Translations under genes and position numbers: made by a program
DNA from: Acanthosepion pharaonis
Lineage: Eukaryota; Mollusca; Cephalopoda; Sepiida; Sepiidae
Reading direction: 5' to 3'
Length of the DNA stretch: 64,000 nt
Assembly (NCBI GenBank): GCA_903632075.3
Contig: CAHIKZ030005408.1
Span: 1,340,001-1,404,000 of the forward strand
Notes under the pieces: model-generated
What the model saw: only the letters and a program-made list of their open reading frames with translations
Told to the model about the DNA's origin: nothing
Databases searched by the model: none
Part shown: positions 1 to 12,065 of the stretch, piece after piece
How the letters are laid out: the number at the start of each line of letters is the position of its first letter
Numbering within the stretch: position 1 is the first letter of the stretch

Positions 1-117
1 CAACGAGTTGAAATTTGAACAATGATATTTTGATATTGATCACAGCGACCTTACTACCATATCTTGTACGCACTGACATTTTGAAACACTTCCTCGAGAA
101 AATCTATATTGATTTAC

Positions 118-232
118 TTTATTTGCCATATATATGACTTCAAACGTTATTATATGGACACTCGTGTTTGAAATAGACGCTCTGTTTTTTTTTAATTTTA
201 AATGGTGTGTATTACGTCTACAGGCCTGTGCA
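118..232. repeat. Dispersed repeat, copy 1
   Basis: The stretch containing ACTTCAAACGTTA, GTGTTTGAAATAGA and GTGTGTATTACGTCTA recurs at 4155-4262 in the same order, about 75-80% identical by eye. Identity unknown. The rest of 1-519 shows no gene: the open frames are short and without recognisable motifs. Confidence 0.55.
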
Positions 233-519
233 TTCGAGGAATCTTAAAAGGGAAAATATAGACTGTGGCGCTCTCTGTAGCCGAACGGTAAAACACGTCG
301 GATCAAGCAGTGGTCTCTCCTACAAAGGGCGACGAAGTTTCGATCATGCCGGAAAGCACGTTTTTCTGACATACTCTGAATCCTGAAGAAAAATTGAATA
401 TTTAATTTTATTATTATTTTTGTTATTTGCTTGATGTTAATACTATATTTCTTAATATTTAGCAATTGACAACGACTGCTTGCTTTAAACATTTTATCCT
501 CCAAGTATATATAGTTCAA

Positions 520-535
520 CCTTTTTCTTTCTTTT

Positions 536-586
<51 letters not shown>

Positions 587-625
587 AAGAGAGGTATAGA
601 GATAGAGAAATAGAGAGACCGAAAC

Positions 626-682
<57 letters not shown>

Positions 683-688
683 TAAAAG

Positions 689-754
<66 letters not shown>

Positions 755-787
755 AGGAGGAAGGGAGAGAGAGAGATAAACCGAAAC

Positions 788-848
<61 letters not shown>

Positions 849-860
849 TGAAAGGACTGC

Positions 861-945
<85 letters not shown>

Positions 946-993
946 TAAAGAGACCGAAACAAATAGATGAATAGATAGATATGAAAGGACTGC

Positions 994-1040
<47 letters not shown>

Positions 1041-1083
1041 CAGAACGAGAGAGAAAGAGAGAGAAACAAAAAGATCGGAACAA

Positions 1084-1134
<51 letters not shown>

Positions 1135-1159
1135 TGAAAGGACTGCTACATATATATAT

Positions 1160-1190
<31 letters not shown>

Positions 1191-1206
1191 GATAAATAGA
1201 TAGATA
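520..1206. repeat. Compound microsatellite with higher-order units
   Basis: Four successive blocks each run (TA)n, (GA)n, a short spacer with GACCGAAACA or GATCGGAACA, (GATA)n, then ATGAAAGGACTGCTA. Blocks begin near 539, 696, 861 and 995, with a final partial block to about 1206. The third block has (GT)n inserted between the (TA)n and (GA)n parts. The unique spacers show that the whole compound unit was duplicated. No coding value; the tyrosine- and isoleucine-rich frames are repeat artefacts. 1207-1640 holds nothing recognised. Confidence 0.9.
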
Positions 1207-1649
1207 TTGTTTACACCAGACGCGTGTTGCTTAAGATACTTTTGTTTCACCTCTTATATTTGGTTGCGATTTCAATGGAAAAGAAAGAGGCTAAATATAT
1301 TAGCCTTAGGCAAGATTTTTTTATTATTATTATTTATTTTATATTTTACTTTTTTTCTTTCACCTGATCGTAATGAAGACAAGCAGATGTATTGCACGAA
1401 CAAATCATTAGGACACGCTTTGGACAAAGACCTGTTTGTTTGCTAGAGATTATCCCTAAAACCCCCCTACGGACGCGCGTGCAATACTGACGCACATAAA
1501 TACAATCTAATTAGTACTATTCCCAACTGTGTGCTTTTTAACTTAGACAAGACCATATTTAGTAAATGTTATAAATGCTTTACTCTCTACAAAAAAATAA
1601 TTTACATCTAGATTCATTTCCTGTCTGAGGAGCGGGTGTTAAGTGTTAG

Positions 1650-2200
1650 ACATTTACTACTGATGTGGTCCTTTTTTTATATTAAGGTTTACACTGTACA
1701 AGGTTCGGGAGCCACTCGAATTAGAAGGATATCGAGAGATACAGGGTAAGGGGCACAGTTATGTGTAGAAGATAACGATTAACCCTAGACTTGAACAGGT
1801 TAAGATTGTCGTGTTCGGGAAAACATCCTCTTGGGAGTCGGTTCCACAAGGCAATGGTTCGCGGGCAAGAAGCTGTTTGAGTGGATCTTATTACTCGCCG
1901 ATGGAATACGAAGCGAAGGAATGCCTTCGCGCGTTTCGTATATTTGGCAAGTAGACCTGGCGCAGGCTATCCCTCTCCTGACCAAACCACAGCCGTTGTC
2001 CTCCAATTTAAATGCTCACCTTGATCAGAGATACATTGCCGCTGATTCTAACACCATGTCCGCTGACTTCAATCTTGGATGCCATCGACCCCCGATGACG
2101 CGTCATTACCACACTGGCTGCATCCATAGCTATGGAGCCCAGTTCACCCCATTGTGCTAGATGGCCGTTGATCTTTGAAGGTGGTTTATACGCCCTAGGA
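1650..2200 (-). mobile_element. Jockey/CR1-like LINE 3' fragment
   Basis: The minus strand encodes FLPANHCLVEPTPKRMF, which matches LLPANHCLVELNPKRVF encoded on the plus strand near 61985-62040, so both are copies of one family. Upstream it reads IRNARRHSFASYSIGE, similar to the C-terminal tail of jockey-type reverse transcriptases. Stops and frameshifts make it non-functional. 2200-2620 contains nothing recognised. Confidence 0.6.
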
Positions 2201-2729
2201 CAATTTTTCTTTTTTATCCTCCTGGGTGTCTAGCCACCTTTGCTCACCAGAAACCTGGTGGTGGGGGAACCGGTTTAGTTACTGAATACTCGACCATGCG
2301 AAGGTACTATACTAATATTACTTTCCACTTCATTCTTTTTCAAGGGCTCTCAATTGCAGTATACTTATTGTTAATTTCAATCAAAGATGGTTTCTGTTGC
2401 CATAGCAGGATATGACAAAACAACTATGAAATTCAAACACACTATTCTTCAGGGGTCAGATTCACTTTTAGTGACATAATAAACTTTTTGTACAGCAAAT
2501 GAAGTCACACATACAGAGGGATAAATGTATGGATGAATCAAAATCCGATAACCATTTTCACGCTTTATAAATAAAAAATATTTTTACACCTACGTAGTCT
2601 GAGGAATTTGTCTATGAAAAAAATCTTCTTTATATCCTTTCAAGACGTAGGTGATCATGGATCTCCACAACTTCCTGTCCTTTGTAGATCTTAATAATTT
2701 TTGTCTCCCTGTTATTTCTCCTAAACATT

Positions 2730-3725
2730 AAAAATATTAATAAACAAAGAAACGACTGTAATATCAATCCTCCTATAAGGCAGTGAATGCTGGATAATTT
2801 CTTCACAGATGAGGAGGAGACTTGAAGCAACAGAATAGTTCTACAGATGGATGCTGAGAATACTATAGACAGTGTATGTGAGCAATGAAGAAGTTTTAAG
2901 GCAAGTGGAAACAAAAAGGACACATACTAAGAATTACAAAGAAACAGTTGAAAGTTTTGGAGCATGTAATGAGAAAAAGGGGCTTGGAGAATTTGACACT
3001 CACAAGATATAATGAATGCAAGAATGGCAGAGGGAAAACAGTGAGTAATCTCTCTAATATGCAATTTCCTCATAGATCCAAAGAAGATATAAGGCAGCAG
3101 AGATGTGGTTCTATAGAAGGATGCTGAGAATACAAAGAGTGCTGAACTACTATGCAATATCAATTCTCTTATATGACAGTGAATGCTGGACAATTTCCTC
3201 ACAGATGAGGAAGGGACTTGAGGCAGTAGAGATATGGTTCTATAGAAGGATGCTGAGAATACAAAGAAAAGAGTGCTTAACTGTTATGCAGTATCAATCT
3301 GCATATAAGCAGTGAATGTTGGACAGTTCCCTCATAGATCAACAGAAGACATGAGGCAACAGAGACGTGGTTATACAGAAGAACATTGGAAATACCATGG
3401 TCGGAACATGTAAACAATGAGGAAGTTTTATGGAAAATGAGTACAAAAAAGACACTCATACTTAGAATCAGAAACAGACATTTGGAATTTCTGGGACAAA
3501 TAATGAGAAAAGAGGATTTGGAGAATTTGACACACACAGGGCATATTGAAGGCAAAAAGAGCGGCAGAAACAGCAACTAACGAGTTTGTATAAATGGATG
3601 ACTATAAGGAATGGAATGGGATTGTAAGGAGACAAATATTGCTTACAGCTACAAAAGATAAGAAGATATGGAGAGCCGTGATCGCCAAAGTACTGAACAG
3701 ACACGGCATATAAAAGAAGAAGCTT
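2730..3725 (+). mobile_element. LINE C-terminal fragment (endonuclease-reverse transcriptase type) with internal tandem copies
   Basis: The plus strand encodes ISILLYDSECWTISSQM, EIWFYRRMLRIQR, VNNEEVLWKMSTKKTLILRI and HLEFLGQIMRKEDLENL, the usual C-terminal end of the endonuclease-reverse transcriptase LINE family (RTE-like; clade not certain). The DSECW...RRMLRIQR module is present three to four times in tandem (about 2756-2870, 3060-3135, 3145-3265, 3275-3400), each decayed differently. Broken by frameshifts. Further copies lie at 22983-23600, 24515-24650, 44570-45260, 54110-54240, 62225-62345 and 63755-63880. Confidence 0.75.
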
Positions 3726-4080
3726 TGCAAAAAAAAAAATATGTTACTAAATATTCCCGTGTGATAAAGTAATCAAAATTCTGCTTCAGCAAATCTAATC
3801 AACGATTTAAATGAAGTTATTTATTTGGAGATTAATTACTTAGAAGTAGGTTAGGAAAAATTTGATTAATAAAAAGTCGGCTTTACTCATTTGCGCCTCC
3901 CCCCTCGCCGCCTTTATAAATATTTTCTAAAAATTGATCGATATAAACATATTTCGAAATTTAAAGCACTCAAAATCCTCCCAATTTAAGTGAAATATAA
4001 GGTTTTATACTTTTAACCAATTTCACATTTTTTTGTAACTAAATCAAGATTTTTAGTGATTTTACACCAAAAAATTAAAT

Positions 4081-4295
4081 TTGTTAATATATATATATTG
4101 AATTTGTTAATATATATATATATATATATATATACATTGAATTTGTTAATATATATATATATATATATATTACTTCAAACGTTAATATAGTGAACACATT
4201 GTGTTTGAAATAGAGGCTCCATTCAAAAAAATTAAACAGTGTGTATTACGTCTATCGGCATATTTCTCTTGCTCACTTTGTATCTATCTATCTAT

Positions 4296-4342
<47 letters not shown>
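4081..4342. repeat. Tandem TTGAATTTGTTAA-(TA)n units, dispersed repeat copy 2 and (GATA)n
   Basis: TTGAATTTGTTAA followed by (TA)n occurs in three tandem units between 4079 and 4170. The dispersed repeat also seen at 118-232 follows at 4155-4262, then a (TATC)/(GATA) tract from 4278 to 4342. 3730-4080 upstream is AT-rich with nothing recognised. Confidence 0.7.
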
Positions 4343-4419
4343 TAGGATTAATGTGCGTAAAAGTCTGTCACTTAGATGATCGATGTTACCTCCAGCATCC
4401 TGACTCTAGTAAGCTGACA

Positions 4420-4570
<151 letters not shown>

Positions 4571-4682
4571 GAGAAATAGATAGTTCTCGCTCACTCCCAC
4601 CAAACGGAAAAATTTAAGAACGCTTGAAAAAACTAAATAAAAAAATTAATAAAATGTTCCGTGTTCGTCATATTTAGCGGAA

Positions 4683-4714
4683 AGATGTTTAAAAGATGTT
4701 TAAAAGAAAGGTTG

Positions 4715-4778
<64 letters not shown>

Positions 4779-4833
4779 GTATGTATGTATACTGGGCAGC
4801 AACCTTTCTTTTAAACATCTTTAAACATTTTCA
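4683..4833. repeat. Foldback repeat with (TA)n centre
   Basis: Left arm 4683-4716 (AAGATGTTTAAAAGAAAGGTTG at its inner part, overlapping a short internal duplication) is the reverse complement of 4798-4833 (CAACCTTTCTTTTAAACATC onward). The core is (TA)n at 4716-4774. The whole can form a long hairpin. 4836-5285 is AT-rich and shows nothing recognised. Confidence 0.85.
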
Positions 4834-5284
4834 TAAAAAATAAAAAATTTCGCTGTTAAAAAATTTTGCGTCGATTTACAATTTCATGCTAAATCATGGG
4901 TTTTTCGTCCTAAGAAATCTTCCTTCTTTAAATCATCTGGTGTTTTTATATCGCTTCATATTTACCTACAAAATCAGGAATCTTACTGACAAAATATTTA
5001 CTTCACCTCACAATTTCATAAATCATTGGATTTTAGTCTTTAAAAAAAATTCCCCGCTTACATTTTCATAAAAATTTAAATGTCTTGATGTTTAAAACAT
5101 TACGCCGCTTCATATTTTATAAACTTAAGATAAAAACGAATTTGAATACATGCATTTCGATAATCGTAACAACTTTCAAACCTAAAATTGATTACGTCAC
5201 ACTGTTCCTTATCAAAGAACACGCCTTGAAATAAACAAAATTCTGTAAATAAAAAAAGAATGAAGTATTTTGGTGAAATTTTAT

Positions 5285-5885
5285 TATTACACCCGTCCAT
5301 CTTTAGCGGTGAAATATGTTTTTCCTATAGTCTTTGATGTGTTTTGAACGAATCTGACCTTCAAAACCGTTCTAAATTACTCATTTTTTTAAATTTTTTT
5401 TTTTTTTTTTTTTTAGCTAAACCGGGAGGTCTCGAGGGAGGGGGACCATAGAATCTCGATATTCTAAAACATTTTTCTCTTCCGTCTCCCTTTAGAAGCG
5501 AAATTTATGTTTTTCCTACGGTTTTTGATATATTTTGACGTCGGAAATTACTTGTTTTTTTAGTTCCTCTCCCCTCGGGAGTTATCGGGTGAGGGAACCA
5601 CAGAATCTCGATATCGAGGTCGTGTTCTGAGACTGATTTGGTTGTTTGGTACTACTGAACGAGTGAATGTAAATCGTCCGTTTGTTGTGGCCTTTAACCG
5701 TCGTTTTTGTGGTTCCCCCAGCCGATAACCTCCGGTTATCACCAGGGTACCCCAATAGTGATGGCTGAAGTTGGTGGGTGTAATTAAAATATGAGTAATT
5801 TTCGACGGTTGTGAAAGATCAGATTCGTTAAAAACATTTCAAAGATCATAGGAAAAACAAATTTCACTTCTGGAGAGAGACTGGT
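5285..5885. repeat. Diverged direct and inverted repeats
   Basis: Two direct copies (about 5296-5475 and 5483-5625) share GTTTTTCCTA, TTTGAT.T.TTTTGA, GGGAGG...ACCA.AGAATCTCGATAT. A third, inverted, piece at 5800-5885 carries ATCATAGGAAAAACAAATTTCACTTC, the complement of the shared TAGCGGTGAAATATGTTTTTCC segment. The unit is unidentified. Confidence 0.6.
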
Positions 5886-5934
5886 GTGATAGTAAAATAA
5901 TGCCACCCCCCCACCTTAAACACTGAAATTACCC

Positions 5935-6200
5935 CCTAGTTAAGGGTACTTTTCAGCGCGCCCAGTTCGTTGCTAAATGTGATACATGGCAGAGGTTTAA
6001 AGTGAACAGAAATACCGTGAAAAATTGCCCAAGCCACTCGGACTTCCTATTTTGAAGGACGCCTGAGGTGCCGGGCAATAAACCCAGCCCTTTTCCAAAG
6101 GAGAGATCCTACCTGGGCGGAGCCCCCCGCCCTTCCCTGGAGCTTGGGCTTAATATATTTTACAACTCCCTCGCTCAGGCTTTCGCCTATACAAGGTAAG
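5935..6200. repeat. GC-rich dispersed element, copy 1
   Basis: GC-rich island in AT-rich DNA. CGCGCCCAGTTCGTTGC, AATGTGATACA, GTTTAAAGTG and ACCGTGAAAAATTGC recur in the same order at 47735-47930 and partly at 42360-42420. Identity unknown; short interspersed element is the simplest guess. 6230-6640 then holds A- and T-rich tracts forming a weak inverted repeat (6263-6292 with 6400-6430) and no gene. Confidence 0.5.
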
Positions 6201-6689
6201 TATATTACCCCCTAGTTAAGAAAACCCCTGATTTAGCGAATATGATGTTGAGATATAGTAGAAAGAAAGAAGAAAAAAAAAAGAAAGAACATGGACAAAG
6301 AGTAAGAAAAAAAAAAAAAAGAACAAAAAATGATGTTTAAATGATTTTAAAATCATTTCGTATTTTTTACGTATTTTTTTTCTTTTTTTGATGTTTGAAC
6401 ATGTTCTTTTTTTCTTTTCTTCTTTTTCCTTAGGCTACTTTAATTTCTTTGTTTTTATTCCCTCTACGAATAACGACAGATTTCGCGCCTTTGATCAGTG
6501 CCCCTGATCCACTGTGACTGGCGCTGGTCACCACACAATGCGACAACAGCATCAGTAATAATGTCTACATCCAGGCACGTGGATTCCTCTGACACCTGTC
6601 GACCAAGACTTGTTGCTGTGAAAAGACATTTGAAAGAATTGGACGTGAAAGAATATTGAAGGGAACACGCACACGTATGACATATCTGT

Positions 6690-6733
6690 CTGTATATCTG
6701 GCTATCTGTATGTGTGTTTGTCTGTCTGTCTGC

Positions 6734-6821
<88 letters not shown>

Positions 6822-6862
6822 AGAGAGGGAGAGAGAGAGAGAGAATGAAAGAGTAAGTTAGC
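6690..6862. repeat. (CT)n-(GT)n-(GA)n microsatellite
   Basis: Adjacent CT, GT (6751-6820) and GA tracts. 6863-7390 holds further GA-rich sequence and no recognised gene. Confidence 0.95.
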
Positions 6863-7399
6863 TCAACAAGAGAGAGAGAGAGAGGTGGAATATAGAGAGA
6901 AAGACTTTGTTCAAGTTCTTTGGCTTTTTCTTTTTCTTCTTCATTTCTTGTATTTCTTCTTCTTTTTCGACAGAGAAAGAGAGAGAGAGAGAAAGAGTGA
7001 CGGAGAGAGAGAAGGCGAGAGAACGTTCAACAGGTACTTAGAATGTGTGTGTCAATGTAATTGTTGTTGACACGGAATGATAAATCAACGTGCCGGGTTC
7101 AAATTCCAAGCTAGCCTCTTGTGTCTACTTTTGCACTAGTACTATTGGAAAAGGCATGAATACTTCTCTTCCCGACTTAAACAAATTGGCCTTATCTAAT
7201 CAACACTGTCTTTTTTATAGCCATCAGTCGCTTATAATGTTGCCGACTAAGGTTGTTTTTGCGTTTACATATGTTGCCTTTATAATTGCAGTTATTTAAG
7301 TAGCAAAGTAATCGTTCTTAGTAGCGTGGTTAATCGAAATAAGTGCTGCGTAATTTCTTGCGAAAGAAAAATGAATAAACAGGAGCTTTATTTTGTAAA

Positions 7400-7985
7400 A
7401 CCTAATTAATCGCTTTTGTATGGAGTATTGCTGCCATATATGGTCTAGAGCCCCTTCTGTTTGTCTCAAGCTCCTTGATAAAATCCAGAGACGGATATGC
7501 AATGTAATTGGCCCTGATCTGGCATCTCGTCTGCAGTCGCTCTCTCACAGACATGCCGTCGCCTCCGTCTGTCTTTTTTACAAATACTTTCACGGTAACT
7601 GCTCCGATGAGCTGCTTTCGCTGGTTCCCAGACTTCATGAATTTAAGCGTTCAACTAGGCTGGCATCTCGTTCTCACCCTTTCACTGTCGAAACTGCTAA
7701 ATGTAGCCGTCTCTTCTACTCCAATAGGTTCATGTCTCACACTTCTCGCCTGTGGAACTCCCTCCCCTTTTCCAGTTTCCCTGATAGCTATAATCTCCAA
7801 CTATTCAAATGTAATGTCAATTGACGTCTCCAGAAGCCTTGATCTATCCCCTATCCTTCTCTTCATCCTTTCCTCTATCACTCCAATTTGGTCTCACTCC
7901 AATTCTCTGTAACTCTTTGCGTGCTAGTGGCTTCTCGCCTTGCTTGGGGTGAAACGCTTAAAGAAAAAAAAGAAAAAAAAAAGAC
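7400..7985 (+). mobile_element. Jockey/CR1-like LINE, reverse transcriptase C-terminus
   Basis: A 134-codon open frame at 7420-7824 encodes MEYCCHIWSRAPSVCLKLLD, IQRRICNVIGPDLASRLQSL, SHRHAVASVCLFYKYFHGNC and RLWNSLPFSSFPDSYNLQLF, the conserved tail that follows the reverse transcriptase palm/thumb in jockey and CR1 type LINEs. It is followed by a 3' end with GGGGTGAAACGCTTAAAGAAAA and an A-rich tail near 7962-7985, so the element is 5'-truncated as usual for LINEs. This is the best preserved of several family members here; others are at 19640, 51640 and 53630. No polymerase core, so not autonomous. Confidence 0.85.
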
Positions 7986-8599
7986 CAGTATTAAAAAATG
8001 AATTTGTAAGTTTCAAATATACAAAGGTCAGCTTTTATTTTATTTGCAATATGATCATTAAAAAAAAGATGATGGTCAGTCTGTTTCCTGTGCAACTTGA
8101 TTTTCAAATTTCAAGTAGTGAATAAGGTGTTTACTGGGATATTTGCATACGTTTTTTTTCTCTCCTATAGTTAGTTACTTTTTTTTTCTCCCAACAGTCT
8201 GTACTTTATAACCACGTGCTTGTAATTCACACAATTATTATGACGTAAACCAGAACCTCCTTAAAACTACTTCACTAATCATGAAAATTTGATTTGCAAC
8301 TTGTTAAATGTTAAGGGAAAACATCTTGGGAGGTGTTCCCCACAATACTAACCGAGGGTTAAAATTAGATCGCATTTAAATTAGCATCAAAACGGTTACC
8401 AAAATAATACGTTTTAAGATGAAAATTAATCTCAAATGAATAAATTCTAAAGAATTGTTTGATTCGTTCTTAAGTTGCCTCCCAAGAATGAAAAGCAAAA
8501 TAGGTGAGATCTCTTTAAATGAAGCAGATGGAGAATTCAGGATTTTTTTTCCTTTACAAATATGCAAACGCGCATGCGCTTACAAATGCTTTCTCTCTT

Positions 8600-8611
8600 T
8601 CACTATCTCTT

Positions 8612-8658
<47 letters not shown>

Positions 8659-8692
8659 CACACACGTACACACACACGCACGCGCATGTTTG
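8600..8692. repeat. (CT)n-(CA)n microsatellite
   Basis: CT tract at 8620-8655 followed by CA/CG-rich repeats. The neighbouring intervals 8000-8600 and 8700-10420 are AT-rich, with only short open frames and no recognised protein motif. Confidence 0.9.
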
Positions 8693-9688
8693 TACATTCA
8701 TCAAAAACTAGCAAGAGCAATGGAAATTTAGACGGATTTATTAATAATTTTTTTAATGTTGCACTATGTACTTTTCAACCCATGACCATTCCCAGAAAGT
8801 TATGAAAAGAATGACAGTCTCTCTTAAAAATACTGAAATGTCCCCAACAAATCGAAACATGATTTAAGCTCTCACTACAAACAACTCCCTTTACATAAAA
8901 TCAAATCCCCCTCTTTGTCGAATTCATTTTTTTTTATTTTTTTTACTCTCTACATTATCTTCTCTTTCTGTTTACATTTCCCCTCTCTTTCTGTTTTCTC
9001 CTCGGACGCTCGACACAATCTATGTTCTCTCAGTCCGTGACAAATTCACGAAGATAAGATTTAAAAGAAAACAAAACGAAAGAAAAATTTTAATTTCGAA
9101 AGGTCACTTGCAGTTCAGGGGCTATTTGTTCTAAACAGATCGTTAGGTCACAAAACATGATGGAAACTCGAAACCCACCCGACAACCAACTGCCTTTATC
9201 TAAAAGGATCCCCGTACATTCCCTTTTTGCGTTATACTCTCTTTTTACCTCTTTACTTCCTCCTCTAGTATTCTGTTTCCTTATCAGTATCTATTATACC
9301 AAGAGAGACACAGACACAATACATAAGCATTAATATACAGATGATTAATTGCCCAAATATAAATTAAAACGATTTTCTGTCCCAATCGATATGCATATGA
9401 TAGCAGCGGACATTTTGGAGGATAGGCATTCCTTTACTAGTTTCTGGAAACCTGATGGTACATTGATTGTTAACAGTCTCACATATTTGATTATGGCAAC
9501 CCACTTATTACAGGGATGATTTTCATATCGCTGATGATGTCTTAAATGGCTCCTAAGACCGGGATGTCGTCTGCTTCCAAGTAGCTTTATATTTGTCATA
9601 TTCATCACATATTCCTAACAGCTTATTTCTTTTTAAAATGGCGTTGTTACGTCATTTCAAAATTTTACTAAATTGCCTCTACCCACCC

Positions 9689-9716
9689 TGATGATGACAT
9701 AAAATATGTCGAAAGC
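9689..9716 (+). other. Hammerhead-like core motif
   Basis: CTGATGA, then a perfect 5-bp stem GACAT/ATGTC with an AAAAT loop, then GAAA. This matches the CUGANGA - stem II - GAAA core of hammerhead ribozymes, but the stem III/UH cleavage site expected after GAAA is not convincing (GCTTGGGCCATA follows). Probably part of a decayed repeat; function unproven. Confidence 0.3.
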
Positions 9717-10424
9717 TTGGGCCATATTTTCTGTACTTTTCTTCCGAAATGAACTGCGGTTAATTTCTGACGGAATTTCCTCCCAGTTTGAGAAGAATTA
9801 TCCGTAACTTGTAAAAATCGTTCTTCGAAATTAAGTGACCCAAAATATTTGCCCTTTTTTAATAGTATGCGTCGGTTTTTTTGTGCACACGTCTTTCAAG
9901 CAGTCTGTTTACTAACTTATTTTTATTACCGTCTCTTTACAATTAAATAATGTCAAGTATGAAGTGAACACGGTTAATGAAATCCATATTGTAATCGTTG
10001 CTTTAAAAGGGCGACTTAGTCATCAGGTATGGGTAAAAATACCAAGAGACGGAAAATAAAAAATATATATATTTTTGGCGGGTTCCAAACAAATAAAAAA
10101 AAATTCTGAAATAATGTTTGCACAAAAGGCAAACTTATTGTAACTTTGATAAAATCTGCATTCCATTGTGATGGTGATTTTTACAAACACGCTCTAAGTT
10201 ATCATTATTTTATCGCAGTTCCAGGAAGTTTGGCTTTGTAATCTACCCTCTGAAGGGGATGTTGGAAAAAAATGAAAGTACTTGGGTTAGAAAAAACAAC
10301 AACGTCTTCCTTGATGAATTTCATCTTAACATCAATAAACTTATTAGACAATTGGAAAGGATTAGTATAAAATTCAACACAATATGTCTATATAATTCAG
10401 TGAAACGTGTTTGAATGAAGAAAT

Positions 10425-10492
10425 GCTGCACACACACACGCACACAGACAAACACACACACACGCACACAGACAAACACACACACACGATGA
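10425..10492. repeat. CA-rich 26-bp tandem duplication
   Basis: CA repeats containing GCACACAGACAAACAC twice, about 26 bp apart. Confidence 0.85.
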
Positions 10493-10579
10493 AAAGGACT
10501 AATTATTTTAAGGAAGCGTCTGGTTAGCAAAGTCAAATTACTGTGTTTATTTATTAATTAATTTATATACTTACCAGAT

Positions 10580-10668
10580 GCTTCCTTTGTAGCTTAAATG
10601 GTATAGTGCGTCAGGCTGTATAAACGGTTCCGTTGAGGATACAGGTTCGATTCCTGACGGAAGTCACA
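10580..10668 (+). repeat. tRNA-derived SINE head or tRNA pseudogene
   Basis: TAGCTTAAATGGTATAG resembles an A box and ACAGGTTCGATTCCTG is a good B box and T arm (CAGG/CCTG stem). CTTCCTT at 10581 can pair with ACGGAAG at the 3' side except for one mismatch, like an acceptor stem. The anticodon arm does not fold well, so a working tRNA is unlikely. The downstream TACTGTTTATTATAAACAGAG segment recurs at 52573-52595. Confidence 0.5.
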
Positions 10669-10865
10669 TATTTTCCATGAGATTTCTCGGACATTCACTC
10701 CGGTAAATATAGTTAATACTGTTTATTATAAACAGAGAATTCACTTAAATATTTTATCTATAAAAATAACGTATAAACAGAATGAATACATACATATATA
10801 CACACACACACACATATATATATGGCTTAAATGAAGTCATACTCATACATGTGTGTGTATATATA

Positions 10866-11118
10866 TTATAAATAAATTGATTTAAAATATGGTTTTTCCG
10901 CTACACAGTTCTAACCATGTTTCAAAAATGGAAGCTAAAAGCTCAGAATTAAATTTTGTAATTAAATTAAAGACATTAGTTCCATTTCATCCTCAAGCGA
11001 ATTTTGGAGTAACTTATAAACTTACTGGGTAAATGCTCTGTAAATTTACATTGAGCACTATTTTGTAAAAATCAAAATATCTATAAGAACACTGGATTAT
11101 ATATCTTACTGTTCTTTC

Positions 11119-11170
<52 letters not shown>
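10866..11170 (+). repeat. Dispersed repeat (segments A then inverted B) and (TA)n
   Basis: Segment A (10866-11031: TTTCCGCTACACAGTTCTAA onward) matches 21787-21954 closely. The next part (11031-11120) is the reverse complement of 21704-21787. (TA)n follows at 11121-11170. The two copies together imply an original element with terminal inverted copies of B around A. Confidence 0.7.
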
Positions 11171-11174
<4 letters not shown>

Positions 11175-11204
11175 CTTAAATAAGTTCATACTAATATGCT
11201 CAAA

Positions 11205-11435
11205 TTTCTCCGAGAAAAGCCGTGCCCTTGAAAACAAAGGTATAGTTACAAAGGTGAGAAGAATTAATATAATTTTTTCTGTCTCTTCCCCGACTCACCT
11301 CTCCTTTTCCTGTCACTCCCCATCTGTACATCTCTATCTCTATACCCTCTTTCACCATCCCTCCTCTCTTCCTCCCCTATCTCCCTACTCCACGCCTCCT
11401 CTCTAATATCTCTGTCTCCCCTCCTCCTCCCCCCC

Positions 11436-11440
<5 letters not shown>
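11205..11440. repeat. Long inverted repeat, left arm
   Basis: Begins TTCTCCGAGAAAAG and includes AAAACAAAGGTATAGTTACA. Nearly all of it is the reverse complement of 12066-12282, interrupted by small indels. The inner end is CT-rich (11434-11467). The spacer 11441-12065 shows no recognised gene; its open frames on the minus strand come from the polypyrimidine composition. Confidence 0.9.
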
Positions 11441-11466
<26 letters not shown>

Positions 11467-12065
11467 TCGGTGCGGATTTATCTTTCTTTTTGTTAATCTA
11501 ATCTTTTTTTTTCTTTGTCGTGCATTTTACAGCTTTTTATTGAAAAAGAAACCAAAAAGATCCTCTTCTTATCTGATCACCTTTTTTTAGGCTTGCTTGT
11601 TTGTTTTATTTTATTTTTACTTTTGCCCACGCGACTGCCTTGCGCTCGACGACGGGCGAAAGATTGCTCAGAAAGAGAACGGCGTCCCATATTCTCGTCT
11701 GTGTCTGTCTGAGTGTGCGTCAGAGCGCGCGCACCTGCGTCACATATTTAAAGGATCATCTCTTAATCCCCTGAAATCCAGAGACAATGGCTTTCTATTC
11801 TTGGACCGTACTAATCTCTAGGCAATCAGCCGCATACATCCTTTGTTGTTAAAAAAGAAGGGAAACAAGAAGAAGATTCCTAATGAAATAAAGTTGATAC
11901 TGCTCATAATAATAACTACAGCAATCGGATTGGGAACCCCCCTCACAAAAACCAATGAGAGAGAGAGGGGGGGAGAAGGAGGGAGAGAGACAAAGATATT
12001 AAAGAGGAGGAGAGAGAGAGAGAGACAGAGAGCCGAGTAGGGATGAGGGTGGAGAGGGAGAGACA

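Noticed and set aside
516..1083. Long open frames rich in Ser, Tyr and Ile on the minus strand
   Set aside because: They are translations of TA, GA and GATA microsatellites with no non-repeat content.
10580..10668. Functional tRNA gene
   Set aside because: T arm and acceptor stem look plausible, but no clean anticodon stem-loop can be drawn.
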